Positions 18,501 through 27,471 of a stretch of 64,000 nt of DNA are shown here, piece by piece. Each line of letters begins with the position of its first letter. Position 1 is the stretch's first letter. The notes beneath the pieces are model-generated. The model ran no database searches. It was not told the origin of the DNA and worked only from the letters and a program-made list of their open reading frames with translations. Made by a program: the position numbers and the translations under genes. The stretch comes from Strigamia acuminata (lineage: Eukaryota > Arthropoda > Chilopoda > Geophilomorpha > Linotaeniidae). Location: contig OX442314.1 in assembly GCA_949358305.1 (NCBI GenBank), positions 41,548,581 to 41,612,580 on the forward strand, written 5' to 3'.

Positions 18501-21297
18501 TCAAAGAACGATGATCACTCTCTAAATAAAATGGCATCATTTCTAAATAAGCGCGGAAACGTTTCACTGCCCACACGGCTGCTAGGCACTCAATTTCAGT
18601 CACATTATAGTTTTTTTCAGCACTGTTAAGCGCACGAGAAGCGAAAGCTATTGGTATCCTTTCTCCTGCGTCATTTAATTGCATTAAAGCCGACCCCAAA
18701 CCGGAGTAGCTTGCATCTGTTTGAAGGATGAATGGCTTTTTCCAGCTGGGAAAACGTCTTTTCAGCGTTGGAGTCGCTATTTGATCTTTAAGATAATCAA
18801 AAGCTTCTTGTTGCGCTTCGTTCCAATGCCAAACAGCATCTTTTTTGAGTAATGGTCGGAATACCTCACTTGTCTTGGAAAAGTTCGCAATAAAAGATTG
18901 ATAATAACCCACCATACCTTTGAAACGTTGTAACTCGCGCAAATTTGTTGGCGCAGGATAATTTTGGATAGCTGACACTTTTTTTGGATTTGGAGAAATT
19001 TGTCCGGATTCCACGATGTGGCCCAAAACTTCGAGGCGCTGTTGACAGAGCTCGGTCTTGTTGGCGTTCATGGTGAAACCAGCATTAAATAATTCTTCCA
19101 AAACGAGGCGCAAATGTTGGACATGCTCCTCAAATGTTTTGCTAAAAATGATAACATCATCAATGTATACAAAGACGAATTTATATAAATATTTGGCCAA
19201 GGTCTTATTCATCGCTCTTTGGAGTGTTGCAGGACCGTTGATGGGGCCAAAAGGCATACGAACGTATTCAAATAGTCCTCGGTGTGTTATGAAGGCCAAG
19301 AATCGCTCATCTCCCTTGCGCACTCCAATTTGGTGAAAGGCCTCGCGCCCGTCGATTATCGAGAACCAATGTGCACCACCTAAATACGCAAATATATTGT
19401 CTATGTCCGGAAGTGGATACACATCCGGAATTGTTTGCGCATTAATGGGTCTGAAGTCCATTGCTGTCCTCCATTCCCCGGTCTTCTTGGGCACGACCAC
19501 TGGGGCGACGGCGCAATCACTTTGTGAACGGCGAATTATACCTTGTTGTAATTTCTTGTCGATGTATTTGTCGATAATTGCCTTTTTCGCAGGGTTTACG
19601 GGGCGTACTGGAACATGGATTGGACGAAAATCCGGTTTCAGATTAACTTCGTATTCCGTATTATTACATAAACCGACTTCCTCTCGGAAAATCTGTGAAA
19701 TTGGCTGTAAAGTTTCAATTAGGAGTTTGATTTGCGTAACAGACAACTTATTCCATAGTTGGTGATAAATCCAATCGAGATCGGTCGGATTCTCACTAGG
19801 TTGATACTGCAAAAAGTTGATGTTGTAAATATTTGAATTTAAGTCGTTCTCACCATTAATAGGTTGCGCAGTTGTGCTGGAGTCGTTAATTAACTTCTTT
19901 TGGTCGTTAATGTCTTTGGCTCGTTGCGCAATCAATTGTGTGGCGATTGGACGAATAACATTCAATTTATGACGAAGGCGGCGCAATCGACGAAATTGAC
20001 TTAAAGTTAACTTACGAGAAATTGTCTTTTTTACTTTACTCGAAGTCCTCGAAGTTTCCTTTCGTTTCGGTGACCAGATGTTCGACCACGTTGTTCGACT
20101 GCGATGCCTAATTGTTTTTACTTGTCTTTGTGAGTCGTCGTTTGGATACTCAAAAACCTCATTTTTCAATGGTTGGTGTAACAGCAGCACACAGTTAATG
20201 TCACTGGGTGGCGCAGGCTTCTTGAGTATTTTATTTGGAACAATCTCACTTATTTTAGCAAGTGTAGTTGTTGATTTATCCAATCCTTCTGGTGCCATTG
20301 GGAACACGAGAATGGACTCAGATTTTTTGGCGTCTTCATAGGTCACGAATTTACGAATTTCATCTGAGCCAGTTAAGCTCCACTGGCTCCTTCCATGATC
20401 GATGGTTGCTCCGACTGCTTGATTAAAGTCTCGTCCGAGGATCAAGTCATTTTTGGCATCGGGCAGCACCAAACACACAAATCTCACCACTCCTAATGGC
20501 GCTCGCAACGCAAGCGTCACTGATTTTGAAGCAGTAACCACGTGTCCGGATGCGACCTGTACCTTTTCATGTAAATTAATAAATTCGAGTCCCATTTTTT
20601 CGTGAAGTTGTTGAAATAATTCCTCGCTCATGATGCAAGTTTGGGCACCTGAATCTAAAAGCGCGGTAAATGACACATTTGCCCAAGATATTTTTACGCA
20701 TGGAGCTTCTCTGCGCAATCTATCGGCGCGTGTTATCTCAATAATTGGCTCTTGAGATTCTTTAAGCTCTTCCGATGTCAACATGACAAAAGATACCTTC
20801 ATTGGAGCGATCACTTCCTTGGGCGCTTCCGCTGAATTGACACTGGAAGTAGTCTTAATAATGGGTAGTTTAAAGTTTTTACTCACATTCTTGGTGATTT
20901 GTTTCTGTGCAGTCGCAGCTTGCAAGGCTGTCGACTTCGAAACAGGTCCAGATGCTAGTTGGAAAGCCACAGGTTGCAAAACTGAAGTTTTCCGTTGATT
21001 CGTCACTATCGGTGATGAAGATGGAGGTGTGGACGATACAACACTAATTCCTGGTTTAGACTCACTAGGAGTGGTAGAAGAAGTAGTTGTTGTTGGAATA
21101 ATCCTCTCGGAAATGTTCTCGTCGAGGATGATGTCGGGTGGAGCACGTCTTGTTGATTCCACACGTTTTACGCTTGTGGAGACCGGTTGATTTACTTGCG
21201 GCCTGGTTCCGCCGGTCGTGGGAACTTCAGGCCGTCGGAGTTTTCCTGCCTCTCGAAAACTTTGTAGCACACAGGGCAAATGGGGCGCCAAGTAATG
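15532..21297 (-). CDS. pol: Element 1 pol polyprotein (protease, RT, RNase H, linker, integrase)
   Basis: The frame is open from 21297, overlaps the end of gag and lies in the -1 frame, so it should be made as a Gag-Pol fusion. Numbering from 21291: protease LLDSGAQTC near 212; RT MPFGPINGP and catalytic YIDD near 708; RNase H QTDAS near 859; integrase zinc knuckle ending CEACQRAK near 1578; integrase catalytic IDYYG (about 1607), SDNAPAF (about 1669) and NIAER (D-D-34-E by my count); a GPNTV block typical of the GPY/F region near the C-terminus. Between RNase H and integrase is a Pro/Ser/Thr-rich linker of about 400 residues, absent from typical Ty3 elements. It contains KKRGRPRK and KGRPRK AT-hook motifs and a duplicated GIPSHILPP segment. 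All catalytic residues are present and no stop interrupts. Confidence 0.93.
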   Translation of the reverse strand, partial: HYLAPHLPCVLQSFREAGKLRRPEVPTTGGTRPQVNQPVSTSVKRVESTRRAPPDIILDENISERIIPTTTTSSTTPSESKPGISVVSSTPPSSSPIVTNQRKTSVLQPVAFQLASGPVSKSTALQAATAQKQITKNVSKNFKLPIIKTTSSVNSAEAPKEVIAPMKVSFVMLTSEELKESQEPIIEITRADRLRREAPCVKISWANVSFTALLDSGAQTCIMSEELFQQLHEKMGLEFINLHEKVQVASGHVVTASKSVTLALRAPLGVVRFVCLVLPDAKNDLILGRDFNQAVGATIDHGRSQWSLTGSDEIRKFVTYEDAKKSESILVFPMAPEGLDKSTTTLAKISEIVPNKILKKPAPPSDINCVLLLHQPLKNEVFEYPNDDSQRQVKTIRHRSRTTWSNIWSPKRKETSRTSSKVKKTISRKLTLSQFRRLRRLRHKLNVIRPIATQLIAQRAKDINDQKKLINDSSTTAQPINGENDLNSNIYNINFLQYQPSENPTDLDWIYHQLWNKLSVTQIKLLIETLQPISQIFREEVGLCNNTEYEVNLKPDFRPIHVPVRPVNPAKKAIIDKYIDKKLQQGIIRRSQSDCAVAPVVVPKKTGEWRTAMDFRPINAQTIPDVYPLPDIDNIFAYLGGAHWFSIIDGREAFHQIGVRKGDERFLAFITHRGLFEYVRMPFGPINGPATLQRAMNKTLAKYLYKFVFVYIDDVIIFSKTFEEHVQHLRLVLEELFNAGFTMNANKTELCQQRLEVLGHIVESGQISPNPKKVSAIQNYPAPTNLRELQRFKGMVGYYQSFIANFSKTSEVFRPLLKKDAVWHWNEAQQEAFDYLKDQIATPTLKRRFPSWKKPFILQTDASYSGLGSALMQLNDAGERIPIAFASRALNSAEKNYNVTEIECLAAVWAVKRFRAYLEMMPFYLESDHRSLKWLFQQREPTGRLARWVLSLSEYKFTFLHCSGCKNRVADALSRAPVDPPEHDEEDDSPLVDEACYTAYFDDCNQWPALSIITELPKDINRQFKKMFKDKFIKSTLISAISPTKPKKEKRKSRIPRRITVSTTPSTAPNQIAQPTPTIAPPTAQPTQQTTPVAQPVTPPLISPNSPSVRVSVPLRARRQHSLIPILTKKRGRPRKIMIIPVLSPRAKRAIATRTRARLRDPTLVPKISPKLPRYGANIKKWTFPKLLKAQRVGKGKRTPKAPHSVVSPIPTALPSPIPVPIPTPTLPDQPSASSKSQISIPSTPTPLTSKPKGIPKKSSGIPSHILPPRKKPISTPKLTPVFKIPTPPIPRPKGRPRKSAGIPSHILPPKPKPTPKSTPIQIPNFPTPSPTQSIPISQSPIPPTSPVSSPSTTTDTAPTVPPVFDPGPGPSGHQLPDGYPSEPDSDTSSSDTDSFSPIRDFPSPVEYPVPRGGTPRTPTRLRPRSERTFTESDRRLTEAEQQAELEHDPPIEHPPFEMLPDAAEIIAAQRQDPWSRELIFYLTAQMLPVDPVEAAQIQKGAQNFGMHKDMLCRFPPVHINEIRKRRQIYLPLELRERYFRAMHYPPVVGHMGREKTLHRLKTRVYWPKMREDVQTWIQVCEACQRAKPLNRLPYGKMIMSRARHLFSAIYIDYYGKKPRSVGGHCYAFVMVDSASRWLDVRLTEDSTIATSVAQIQKFTKRWGFPKIIISDNAPAFRSPEFRSQIQQLGAVNRYTAAYHPQGNIAERLNQSLKNCILAYIDDHDRWDVNIGYFVLAINSAYQISLKYSPFKLVTGQEARFPGDIDSDTDDGEPLPPSEAENLHEQMRTMRERAMNNLRESQIRHKKWFDLKRRAHDFRPGDWVTLRNRQPSSADRQFAAGLRQRTEGVYIIHKLVGPNTVILMDQNGRKTQPYNVVELRHWHFAQVNFLTLKDVEIIDKHVENYTANTLDIFTAYFLSFK
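17389..17914 (-). other. AT-hook-bearing linker segment within element 1 pol
   Basis: The translated linker has a canonical AT-hook KKRGRPRK (17891-17914), a second PKGRPRKSAGIPSH (17389-17430) and a degenerate PKGIPKKSSGIPSH between them. AT-hooks insert Gly-Arg-Pro into the minor groove of AT-rich DNA. Their position just upstream of the integrase domain would suit a chromatin-tethering role, but this is inferred. Confidence 0.6.
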
Positions 21298-23099
21298 TTA
21301 TCAATCATGTACCACCAATCCTTTCTCGTTTTGCGCCAAGCCGCACCTTTTTCGGGAAACTTGACGCTTGTTGGAGGTTTTGGTGATGGCGCAAACGTAA
21401 TAACGGAGGTAGAACAGACATGGTCCTTTGGGAGGTCTGCAGGGGGCGCAATTGTGGTTGAATTTACTGAAATGTTCACCTTTTGCGCGGCTCCAGCGAC
21501 AGAACTCTTTTTGGTATCCACTTCCGGTTCCGACTCACTGCTGCTACTTGAACTTGGCTCCTGTGGCGGCGAAGGTTGCTCGGGTCGGGCTTCCAACGCA
21601 GCTAGTTCTAACATAAGCTGTTGTTTACGATAGCGCGTAAAACGTTTGGCGTCGTGGGACGTGGAGGTTTTAGGTTCGGCTTCACCTCTAGACTTATCCA
21701 CGGATTTCAACACGGTGGGGGATGAGGGGTTTACTTCTGAAAGAGGTGCAAATTGATCAACAAGACCCAAATGTTTATACTCAGTTTTGCGATGAGAGTC
21801 GAGTAGTAATCGATTGTCCACGTCGTTTCCCATTTGAATTGCTTCGTCAATTGTTTTGACATGCATTGTTCTCAAAAGTTGGACGACGTCAGACAGCAGC
21901 ATGTTCTGTGCCTTCTCCCATTGTAATCCAGGGTCTGTGTAGCCTGCAATTTCTAAATAATATATTATTTCGCTGAGAAAAGTCATGGTGGACTCTCCAC
22001 TGCGTTGCTTTCGATTTGCAATTTTCACATTGGCCGCCGCTGAATTCATGGAGAATGCTTTACGAAACAATGCCTCGAACTCAATCCACGTTTTGGGTTT
22101 TGGTTTCAATGCAAGCCACCAACGTTGCGCCTTGTTGCGGGTTGCTTGAATTATATTCACTTTTAAATACTCTTCCTCGGGCATGCGGGTGGAATACATA
22201 TGCGCAAATAATTGCGCAAGAAACAAATTAACAGAGTCAAGTGTGGCCTTCTCAGGGTCGAAACGTGGGAGTTTTTCCCTATTATTGTTGTATCCTCGGG
22301 AAGAGTCTTCTCGTCTTACTCGTATTGATGGTAGAGACAATTGGGCCCTTACTCCGGATGGGTGCCCTGTGTTGTTAATTTTGGCACATAATAAGGAATT
22401 CATCACCTGCTGATTGGCTTTTGTTGAATCCATAATTTGTGATGCCACGGACGGACATTGAGTAAAAGTAGTGGCCTGCGTCATTACCGGTGGCGTTGTG
22501 GTTGTAAACGTCGGTTGCGCAGTGATGGTGGTGGGCGCAAATTGTTGTTGGTGGCTTGCTCCTCCACAATGAGGAACTTCCGTGGAAAGTTCATTTCCTA
22601 ATGGTGCCGAATTGCCTTTTACCCTTATGGATCCATGCGAGGATCCACCATCCTCTGACGGGGGTGTCGTTGGATGTGGAGGGCTGGTGCCTTGTTGGTA
22701 AATGCTTCGCATTTCTTTGAGTAATCCCTGTGCCTGAACGAAAAACTGATTACGAATATCACACATCAACAAAGCTTCGGAATGTAAAATCGTCGGATTC
22801 ATTGATATTCCTGACGTGCCAGGAGTGAAGAAAGCTGGAGGCACAAGCTGATATGCTGGTGTTGACGTGGCAACTGTCGTTGGCGCAGAAATGTTTACGC
22901 CAGGTATTGGAGCCGACATGTTGTCTCGAAATGTTGGTGGCATTGAATTTGCAATGGTTACCAATAACTCACTTTGCTCCGCTCGTGCTCGCCTTAAACG
23001 CTCATAACGCTGCCAGTCGAGAGACGAAGCCAGCTCGTCCAAATCAAAGGGGTCTCGTACAGTGGGGTTTTCCTCACCGTTTCCCAACTCATTCGACAT
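21192..23099 (-). CDS. gag: Element 1 Gag, 635 aa
   Basis: The ATG at 23099 lies about 80 nt after the primer site. Residues 1-250 are low-complexity and Pro/Thr-rich. Residues about 285-400 match the retrotransposon Gag capsid core (LPRFDPEKATLDSVNLFLAQ, then ATRNKAQRWWLALK and FEALFRKAF, as in Ty3/gypsy Gags). No CCHC zinc knuckle is present. The C-terminus instead has a CPVC pair inside WRPICPVCYKVF, overlapping the start of pol. The stop is at 21192, and pol continues in the -1 frame from within the last about 35 codons. A canonical X-XXY-YYZ heptamer is absent there. The nearest candidate in the zero frame is G-GAA-AAC at 21240-21246. Confidence 0.88.
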   Translation of the reverse strand: MSNELGNGEENPTVRDPFDLDELASSLDWQRYERLRRARAEQSELLVTIANSMPPTFRDNMSAPIPGVNISAPTTVATSTPAYQLVPPAFFTPGTSGISMNPTILHSEALLMCDIRNQFFVQAQGLLKEMRSIYQQGTSPPHPTTPPSEDGGSSHGSIRVKGNSAPLGNELSTEVPHCGGASHQQQFAPTTITAQPTFTTTTPPVMTQATTFTQCPSVASQIMDSTKANQQVMNSLLCAKINNTGHPSGVRAQLSLPSIRVRREDSSRGYNNNREKLPRFDPEKATLDSVNLFLAQLFAHMYSTRMPEEEYLKVNIIQATRNKAQRWWLALKPKPKTWIEFEALFRKAFSMNSAAANVKIANRKQRSGESTMTFLSEIIYYLEIAGYTDPGLQWEKAQNMLLSDVVQLLRTMHVKTIDEAIQMGNDVDNRLLLDSHRKTEYKHLGLVDQFAPLSEVNPSSPTVLKSVDKSRGEAEPKTSTSHDAKRFTRYRKQQLMLELAALEARPEQPSPPQEPSSSSSSESEPEVDTKKSSVAGAAQKVNISVNSTTIAPPADLPKDHVCSTSVITFAPSPKPPTSVKFPEKGAAWRKTRKDWWYMIDNITWRPICPVCYKVFERQENSDGLKFPRPAEPGRK

Positions 23100-23181
23100 G
23101 ATGAAAAAAATAATGAGAATGATTAATAATTTAAACGAAAACTTAACTTTCTTGCGCGTTTTCAGCCTAAATAAGCGAGGA

Positions 23182-23198
23182 TCCTGTCAGGCTCGCCA
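23182..23198 (-). other. Element 1 primer-binding site, tRNA-Arg-like
   Basis: Three bases inside the 5' LTR, the minus strand reads TGGCGAGCCTGACAGGA. The TGG start and TGACAGGA end resemble the 3' end complement of arginine tRNAs used by some insect gypsy elements, with about three mismatches from my memory of that tRNA. The position is exactly as expected. The tRNA identity is tentative. Confidence 0.6.
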
Positions 23199-23201
23199 TG
23201 T

Positions 23202-23873
23202 TGTCACGATTAATTCTGTTGGTATAATTAATTCTAAACAATATCGCGCAAAAACTAATTCGCGCAATAGTAATGGGCAAAGTTCGTAGATTTCCCTAAA
23301 CCTTGTTTCCTTCAAATGTGGACATCCAGAAACTCAGGAAACCTAATACTCGCGTTTGACTAACATAATTTATATTGGACAGTTCCTTGCTTACGACGGG
23401 TGTTTGTAGGCGTAAAAGAATGAAAGCACGATGATATAAACCTAGAGTGGAAAGGGGATATCATCGGGCAGTGATAATATAAAAGATGTCGGCAGAAAAT
23501 AGCGCAATAGGGTTAGATGTAGTGGCGCTTGTTGAAGGCGCAAATAATAGAAGACTAAATCTAAATGTTACTAAAGGAGAATGGTGTTATCCAGTAGAGA
23601 GCATAAGAAGAAGTGATTAAACTTAGGATGATTGGAAAGAGGAAAACTCAGTCATGTGACTGGTCAGATCAATTAGAGAAGGGGGGTGGAAAGGTGAAAA
23701 TAGGAGTTCAATTGTAGAAATAATGATATGCGCATCATCTAGATTGCGCATTCATTAAACGAAGATGAGTAAGCGAGATGAATCATCACAAGTGAGAGAA
23801 ACAAGAAAATATTATAAGAAATAAGATTGGGTTATTCTAAAATAAAAATAGGCGGGTAGACGTGCCCGTGACA
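23202..23873 (-). repeat. Element 1 5' LTR, 672 bp
   Basis: Direct copy of 9498-10169. In the sense direction it lies upstream of gag and must carry promoter and RNA start. Followed on the plus strand by ACAG, the target duplication that also precedes 9498. Confidence 0.93.
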
Positions 23874-24026
23874 ACAGTTTTTGGGAATACCATCAAACTC
23901 TCCAAAAACCAGGGAGAAAAAAGAGTTCGAGATCCCGGTCAGATGACCGGTCGCAGGCCAGGGGACCAGCCTGGACGCTGCGAGGCGAAGCTCCGTGACG
24001 GCTCACAAATAAACCCGGGCTTCCAC

Positions 24027-24053
24027 GAGAACGTGAAAGCCAAGATTCAAGAT
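24027..24053 (+). pseudogene. Third ubiquitin-derived segment (ENVKAKIQD)
   Basis: A plus-strand frame on the far side of element 1 includes FHENVKAKIQD. The nine ubiquitin-identical residues are encoded with different third-position bases from both copies at 9301 and 9373. Before element 1 inserted, this site lay only about 0.7 kb from them. The rest of the frame is not ubiquitin. Confidence 0.55.
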
Positions 24054-24109
24054 ACCTCCAAGAGGAACAACAGTTGTCACGGAGCAGGCGGAAACTGGGC
24101 TCCGGCCAG

Positions 24110-24520
24110 ATGATGACAACCCTGTCTGCCCTCGACAAGGTCCGGGGCTATCTCCTGGCGGCAGCGGGCTGCACTGGCCACGGGCCCCAACCGCGCCAAG
24201 TGGAGCTATGCTGCCTGACAAGGGACAGTACATCTTGGACGTCCGTCTCACCACCCCGACTGGCGACTCTGGCCACGGGCCTCAACCGTGCCTAGCGGAG
24301 CTATGTCGCAGAGCGATGAAGCGGAACGTCCATACCAACCGGAGGAGTCATACCTCTAAAGGTGGTGAAAGGAAGGGTGACGAAGACATCTAGAACGGCC
24401 TGTGGGCGCCACATGCCCACGCGTTCACGTAAATAGTAATGTTACTTATGTGTTTAAGTAATATTACTATAGTCAAAATGATACACAATTCATTAGATTA
24501 TTCATCTGAGTCGAATGTAA
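24110..24520. other. GC-rich segment with imperfect internal repeat
   Basis: GGCCACGGGCC-type words and GCGCCAAGTGGAGCTATG / GTGCCTAGCGGAGCTATG occur twice about 100 bp apart (24176-24305). No recognisable gene. Composition differs from the AT-rich surroundings. Confidence 0.4.
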
Positions 24521-24527
24521 ATTAATG

Positions 24528-25290
24528 TTAATTTGTCATTCGCGTCACTTGAATAATCACGTCACACCTGATGTGGTAGCAGGGGTGTAACTGTCCGCTT
24601 CGGAGGAGCTGTTGGCGAGCCTCTTGAATAAGTTGTGTCGGGCCGGAATCGTCGTTGAACTCGTTAACTGCGTTCATGATCTCTACGCCTTGGTCGTACA
24701 AGAATATGGCCACTGCTCTGATTGCCTGGCGGGCTTTTTGCATCCATGTGGCGGTGGTGTCGGGTGTATTTGGGTCCCAGCTCGGCATGGAGATGTAGGC
24801 AACGTCGGTTGTCATGCGCGGGCTTGGCGAAGGTGTTAGAGTGACGGATGAGGTGGCGGCGGGCGTTTCGCCATCTTCCGTTGGTTTGTCTTTGGTCTCG
24901 GGCGGTCGTGCCATCCACTGTCTGGCTTGGGGCGCCTTCCTTTATATGCGAATCCAGTTGTAGTCGAGCAGCTATCAAGTTGGCGGTGATAATGGTGGTG
25001 AGCGCTGGGGAACTGCGAGCCATGGCTGCTGGCGTTTCAAGATGTGAATTCCCTGCTGGGTCGGTAATCTTAAAGCATTTTTCGCACGTACTCCACCGGC
25101 GCTTTCCATCGGCCAGTGTCCCCATGATGGTGGCTTCCTTTAGACCTTGACGCCACGGCCTGGTGCGCGGGACGAATCCTTTGCCGGAACAATTAATACA
25201 AAGTAAGGCGTGCATTCCGCCGCTGGCTCCGGTCGTCCATTCACAGCCTGCGCAGAGAGGACAAGTCACGTATAACGTAGTTTCGTGGGC
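24528..25290 (-). pseudogene. Relic of a CxxCxGxG third-ORF protein
   Basis: The frame at 24664-25269 opens CPLCAGCEWTTGASGGMHA and then CINCSGKG, the same paired-cysteine module as element 1 residues 54-80 (the second motif is perfect, the first ends in Glu instead of Gly). A second cysteine pair, CEKCFKIT, follows. The frame shifts near 24850, and protein-like sequence continues at 24528-24914 (VAYISMPSWDPNTPDTTATW, then a helical segment). The same modules recur in the 30-kb relic. A BEL integrase fragment abuts the N-terminal side, so neither LTRs nor pol accompany it. Confidence 0.6.
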
Positions 25291-25760
25291 CGTGACTTAG
25301 TGCGCGATACCTCCACCACGGCGCAATCTCAACAATAAATTTCCAAACTATTTTTCTCGAACTCAAAAATCGTTGAAGTTGCTCTGGCAAAACACTTTCA
25401 AAAAATACACGTAAATCTTTGTCCACTTTCTTAAACGTTTTTGCATTATCTGAATAAATTGTAGCAGGAATTCCACGTCTCCCAATAAATCTCTTAAGTG
25501 CATCCACAAAACGATCAGCTGACAAATTCGATAACAGTTCTAGATGCGTAACCGCGCATGTAAATAAAGCAATGTAAAGTTTCTCACCACAGTCGGAGTA
25601 AAGTGGTCCCGCAAAATCTACACCACACATTTCAAACGGTGCACTTGGGAGTTACTCGGTCGAGTGACAACAATCTCCATCGCTCCTTGGCCAAACGCCC
25701 TTGTATTTTCCGGCAACGCACGCATCGACACAATACAGTTTTTATCGTTTTTCTCGCTCT
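25275..25760 (-). pseudogene. BEL/Pao integrase fragment
   Basis: The frame contains GVDFAGPLYSD with the first catalytic Asp, FTCAVTHLEL, RRGIPATIYSDNAKTF with the second Asp, and FIVEIAPWW, all characteristic of BEL/Pao integrases. The zinc-finger end (CRKIQGRLAK, then RVTPKC) lies upstream in another frame, so at least one frameshift is present. The domain is cut just after APWW, where the third-ORF relic starts. Non-functional. Confidence 0.75.
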
Positions 25761-26164
25761 CGTCTTCAATATCTTTCTCGAAAGTTACTTAACGTGTCGG
25801 TGAGTCCTCCATGCATGGCACGCTCGTGTTCATCCTTGACTATTAATTTCGTGATGTAATTATTACTTGGCAATATTTATGGCTCGCGTACATCTCGTTA
25901 GACATGCGCCAACCCAATGGCGACATCCTACAATATTGGTCGTTCATCGGTGATTGCAAGGAGGATGGATTCTAAGTTTCAATTTGATATTTGTGAGAAC
26001 AAGAACTAAGGAGTTTTTACTAAACTTTCATCAAACTTTCCCATGAAGTAAATAAATAAATGAATAAACAAACCAGCACATGATAACCAAATAAACACAA
26101 AAACTCATGATCGGTCCAATTTAATTTTTGAAACCTAAACAAATAGGAAATTTAAAATAGAGAC
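25761..26164. other. AT-rich interval without recognised gene
   Basis: No domain or repeat structure recognised. It leads into the 146-bp tandem duplication. Confidence 0.4.
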
Positions 26165-26456
26165 AATAAAATTCACAGGCTCGCTTAGGACGATGTAAAA
26201 TTAAAAAGGGCAAATGTGCCCGGCAATTCGGGTTAAACTCGCGAGCGAATGCAAGTTTTACTCGCAAAAATTACAATAAAACACAAAAAGAAAAAACAAT
26301 ACGGTTTGCGAATAAAATTCACAGGCTCGCTTGGGACAATTTAAAATTAAAAAGGGCAAATGTGCCTGGCAACTCGGGTTAAACTGGCGAGCGAGCAAAT
26401 GCAAGTTTTACTCGCAAAAATTACAATAAAACACAAAAATGTCAAAAATCATGAGA
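26165..26456. repeat. Tandem duplication, offset 146 bp
   Basis: AATAAAATTCACAGGCTCGC recurs at 26165 and 26311, followed in both by the same GGGCAAATGTGCC, GGGTTAAACT and ACTCGCAAAAATTACAATAAA words. The copies differ by scattered substitutions and a small insertion. Non-coding. Confidence 0.75.
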
Positions 26457-26482
26457 AAATATCAGTATACACATGTAAAATG

Positions 26483-26812
26483 TCAAAAATCATGAGAATT
26501 TCCATTTCCATTTTTGGTCACCGGAGGAAGTAATTTTACTTTCTCAGGGTCATCGTGATCACGACCAATGTGACCTGGCATGTTGCATCGATAACACAAT
26601 CTTGTTCCGATCAACCTCTTAATTCTCGTAACAAATTTTTCAGCATCTTCGCTGATGTTATACAATGTTATGAGGTTGGTAGCAATTTTTGTGATGTCAG
26701 CTTTTTTGTCGCCCATATCCAAGAGTAGTTTGTAAACCTGATCAATGGTTATTTTAGCTGGATCGCCTTCTGGGTTTAAAAGCTTGATTAAATTTTCGAA
26801 AGGTCTAAACAT
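26483..26812 (-). pseudogene. Gag-like fragment with an atypical zinc knuckle
   Basis: From ATG at 26812 the frame encodes 109 residues ending in a knuckle, CYRCNMPGHIGRDH. The spacing is C-x2-C-x4-H-x4-, but His replaces the last Cys. CCHH variants can still bind zinc, though decay is as likely. Upstream residues are helical and lysine-rich like a Gag C-terminal domain. No adjacent pol follows. Family unassigned. Confidence 0.5.
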
Positions 26813-26819
26813 TTTTATC

Positions 26820-27190
26820 TGAAAATATACAATTTACTGCTGCAATATTAATAAAATTTAAAATGACAGGTGGCCACAAATGTTGTGAGGGCTGATGCAG
26901 AGCTGTTTCTAATTGGTTAATTCGTGACCTTGACCGTTTCTTCACTCTTCACTTTGTTGGTATTTTTATTACCAAATCCACTTAAATAACTGGATCGTTC
27001 TCTGCCCTCAATATCTTTCCTTAAATATTTTAAAAATCCAGTTACATCTTGAGTGACAGTTTTATCACGAATAAAATCTCGTACTATTGTTTTTCATGTA
27101 TATTTCGCCTTATCTTCTTACCGTTAGGATTTCCATCTTTTCTGCTTTTTCCAGTAGAGTTATGTCGGATCTCTGATGATTTTTCTGTTC
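26820..27190. other. Interval without recognised gene
   Basis: Short frames only. I see no retroelement motif between the gag-like fragment and the RNase H fragment. Confidence 0.35.
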
Positions 27191-27219
27191 TCAGCGCACT
27201 TTGTGTATGGTCTGGAAAA

Positions 27220-27459
27220 GGATCTTATTATTTATACAGACCAATTGTCAGTAAATACCACAAACTTGATGCCAGCCAAGTAAAAACGGAACTTTTCCGT
27301 CACACTCCAATGAACCGCCAAACATTCAAGTTCATTGGAATGTGCACTAGAATAAGACTCTGGCACCCCTTTACTTGCAAACGCTATTGTCACCAACTTC
27401 CCCTTTTGACACTGTTGAAGCACCGCACCCAATCCTTCGTAAGAAGCATAAACATGCAA
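27220..27459 (-). pseudogene. Ty3/gypsy RNase H fragment
   Basis: The frame contains YASYEGLGAVLQQ (a Tyr replaces the catalytic Asp of the usual DAS), AFASKGVPESYSSAHSNELE (with the catalytic Glu), CLAVHWSVTEKFRFYL and FVVFTDN. This is the standard gypsy RNase H order. It ends at 27232 and is joined within about 12 bp to a copia Gag frame, a junction no intact element would have. Confidence 0.7.
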
Positions 27460-27471
27460 AATGGTTTCGAA

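Larger units (their letters stand above)
9498..23873 (-). mobile_element. Element 1: complete Ty3/gypsy-type LTR retrotransposon, 14.4 kb
   Basis: Two 672-bp direct LTRs (TGTCAC...GTGACA) bound the element, and the flanks carry ACAG on both sides. Reading the minus strand, the order is 5' LTR, tRNA-Arg-like primer site, gag (23099-21192), pol (-1 frame, to 15532), a long A tract, third ORF (14793-12007), about 1.8 kb of untranslated DNA, polypurine tract, 3' LTR. The RT-RNase H-IN order with an intact YIDD motif identifies Ty3/gypsy. No stop interrupts the three genes and the LTRs look identical by eye, so the insertion is recent and possibly active. It is much longer than the usual 5-8 kb. 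The extra length comes from the pol linker, the third ORF and the 3' non-coding DNA. Confidence 0.93.

Noticed and set aside
23919-23950. tRNA-like GTTCGAGATCCCG word
   Set aside because: No acceptor stem or cloverleaf could be formed around it.
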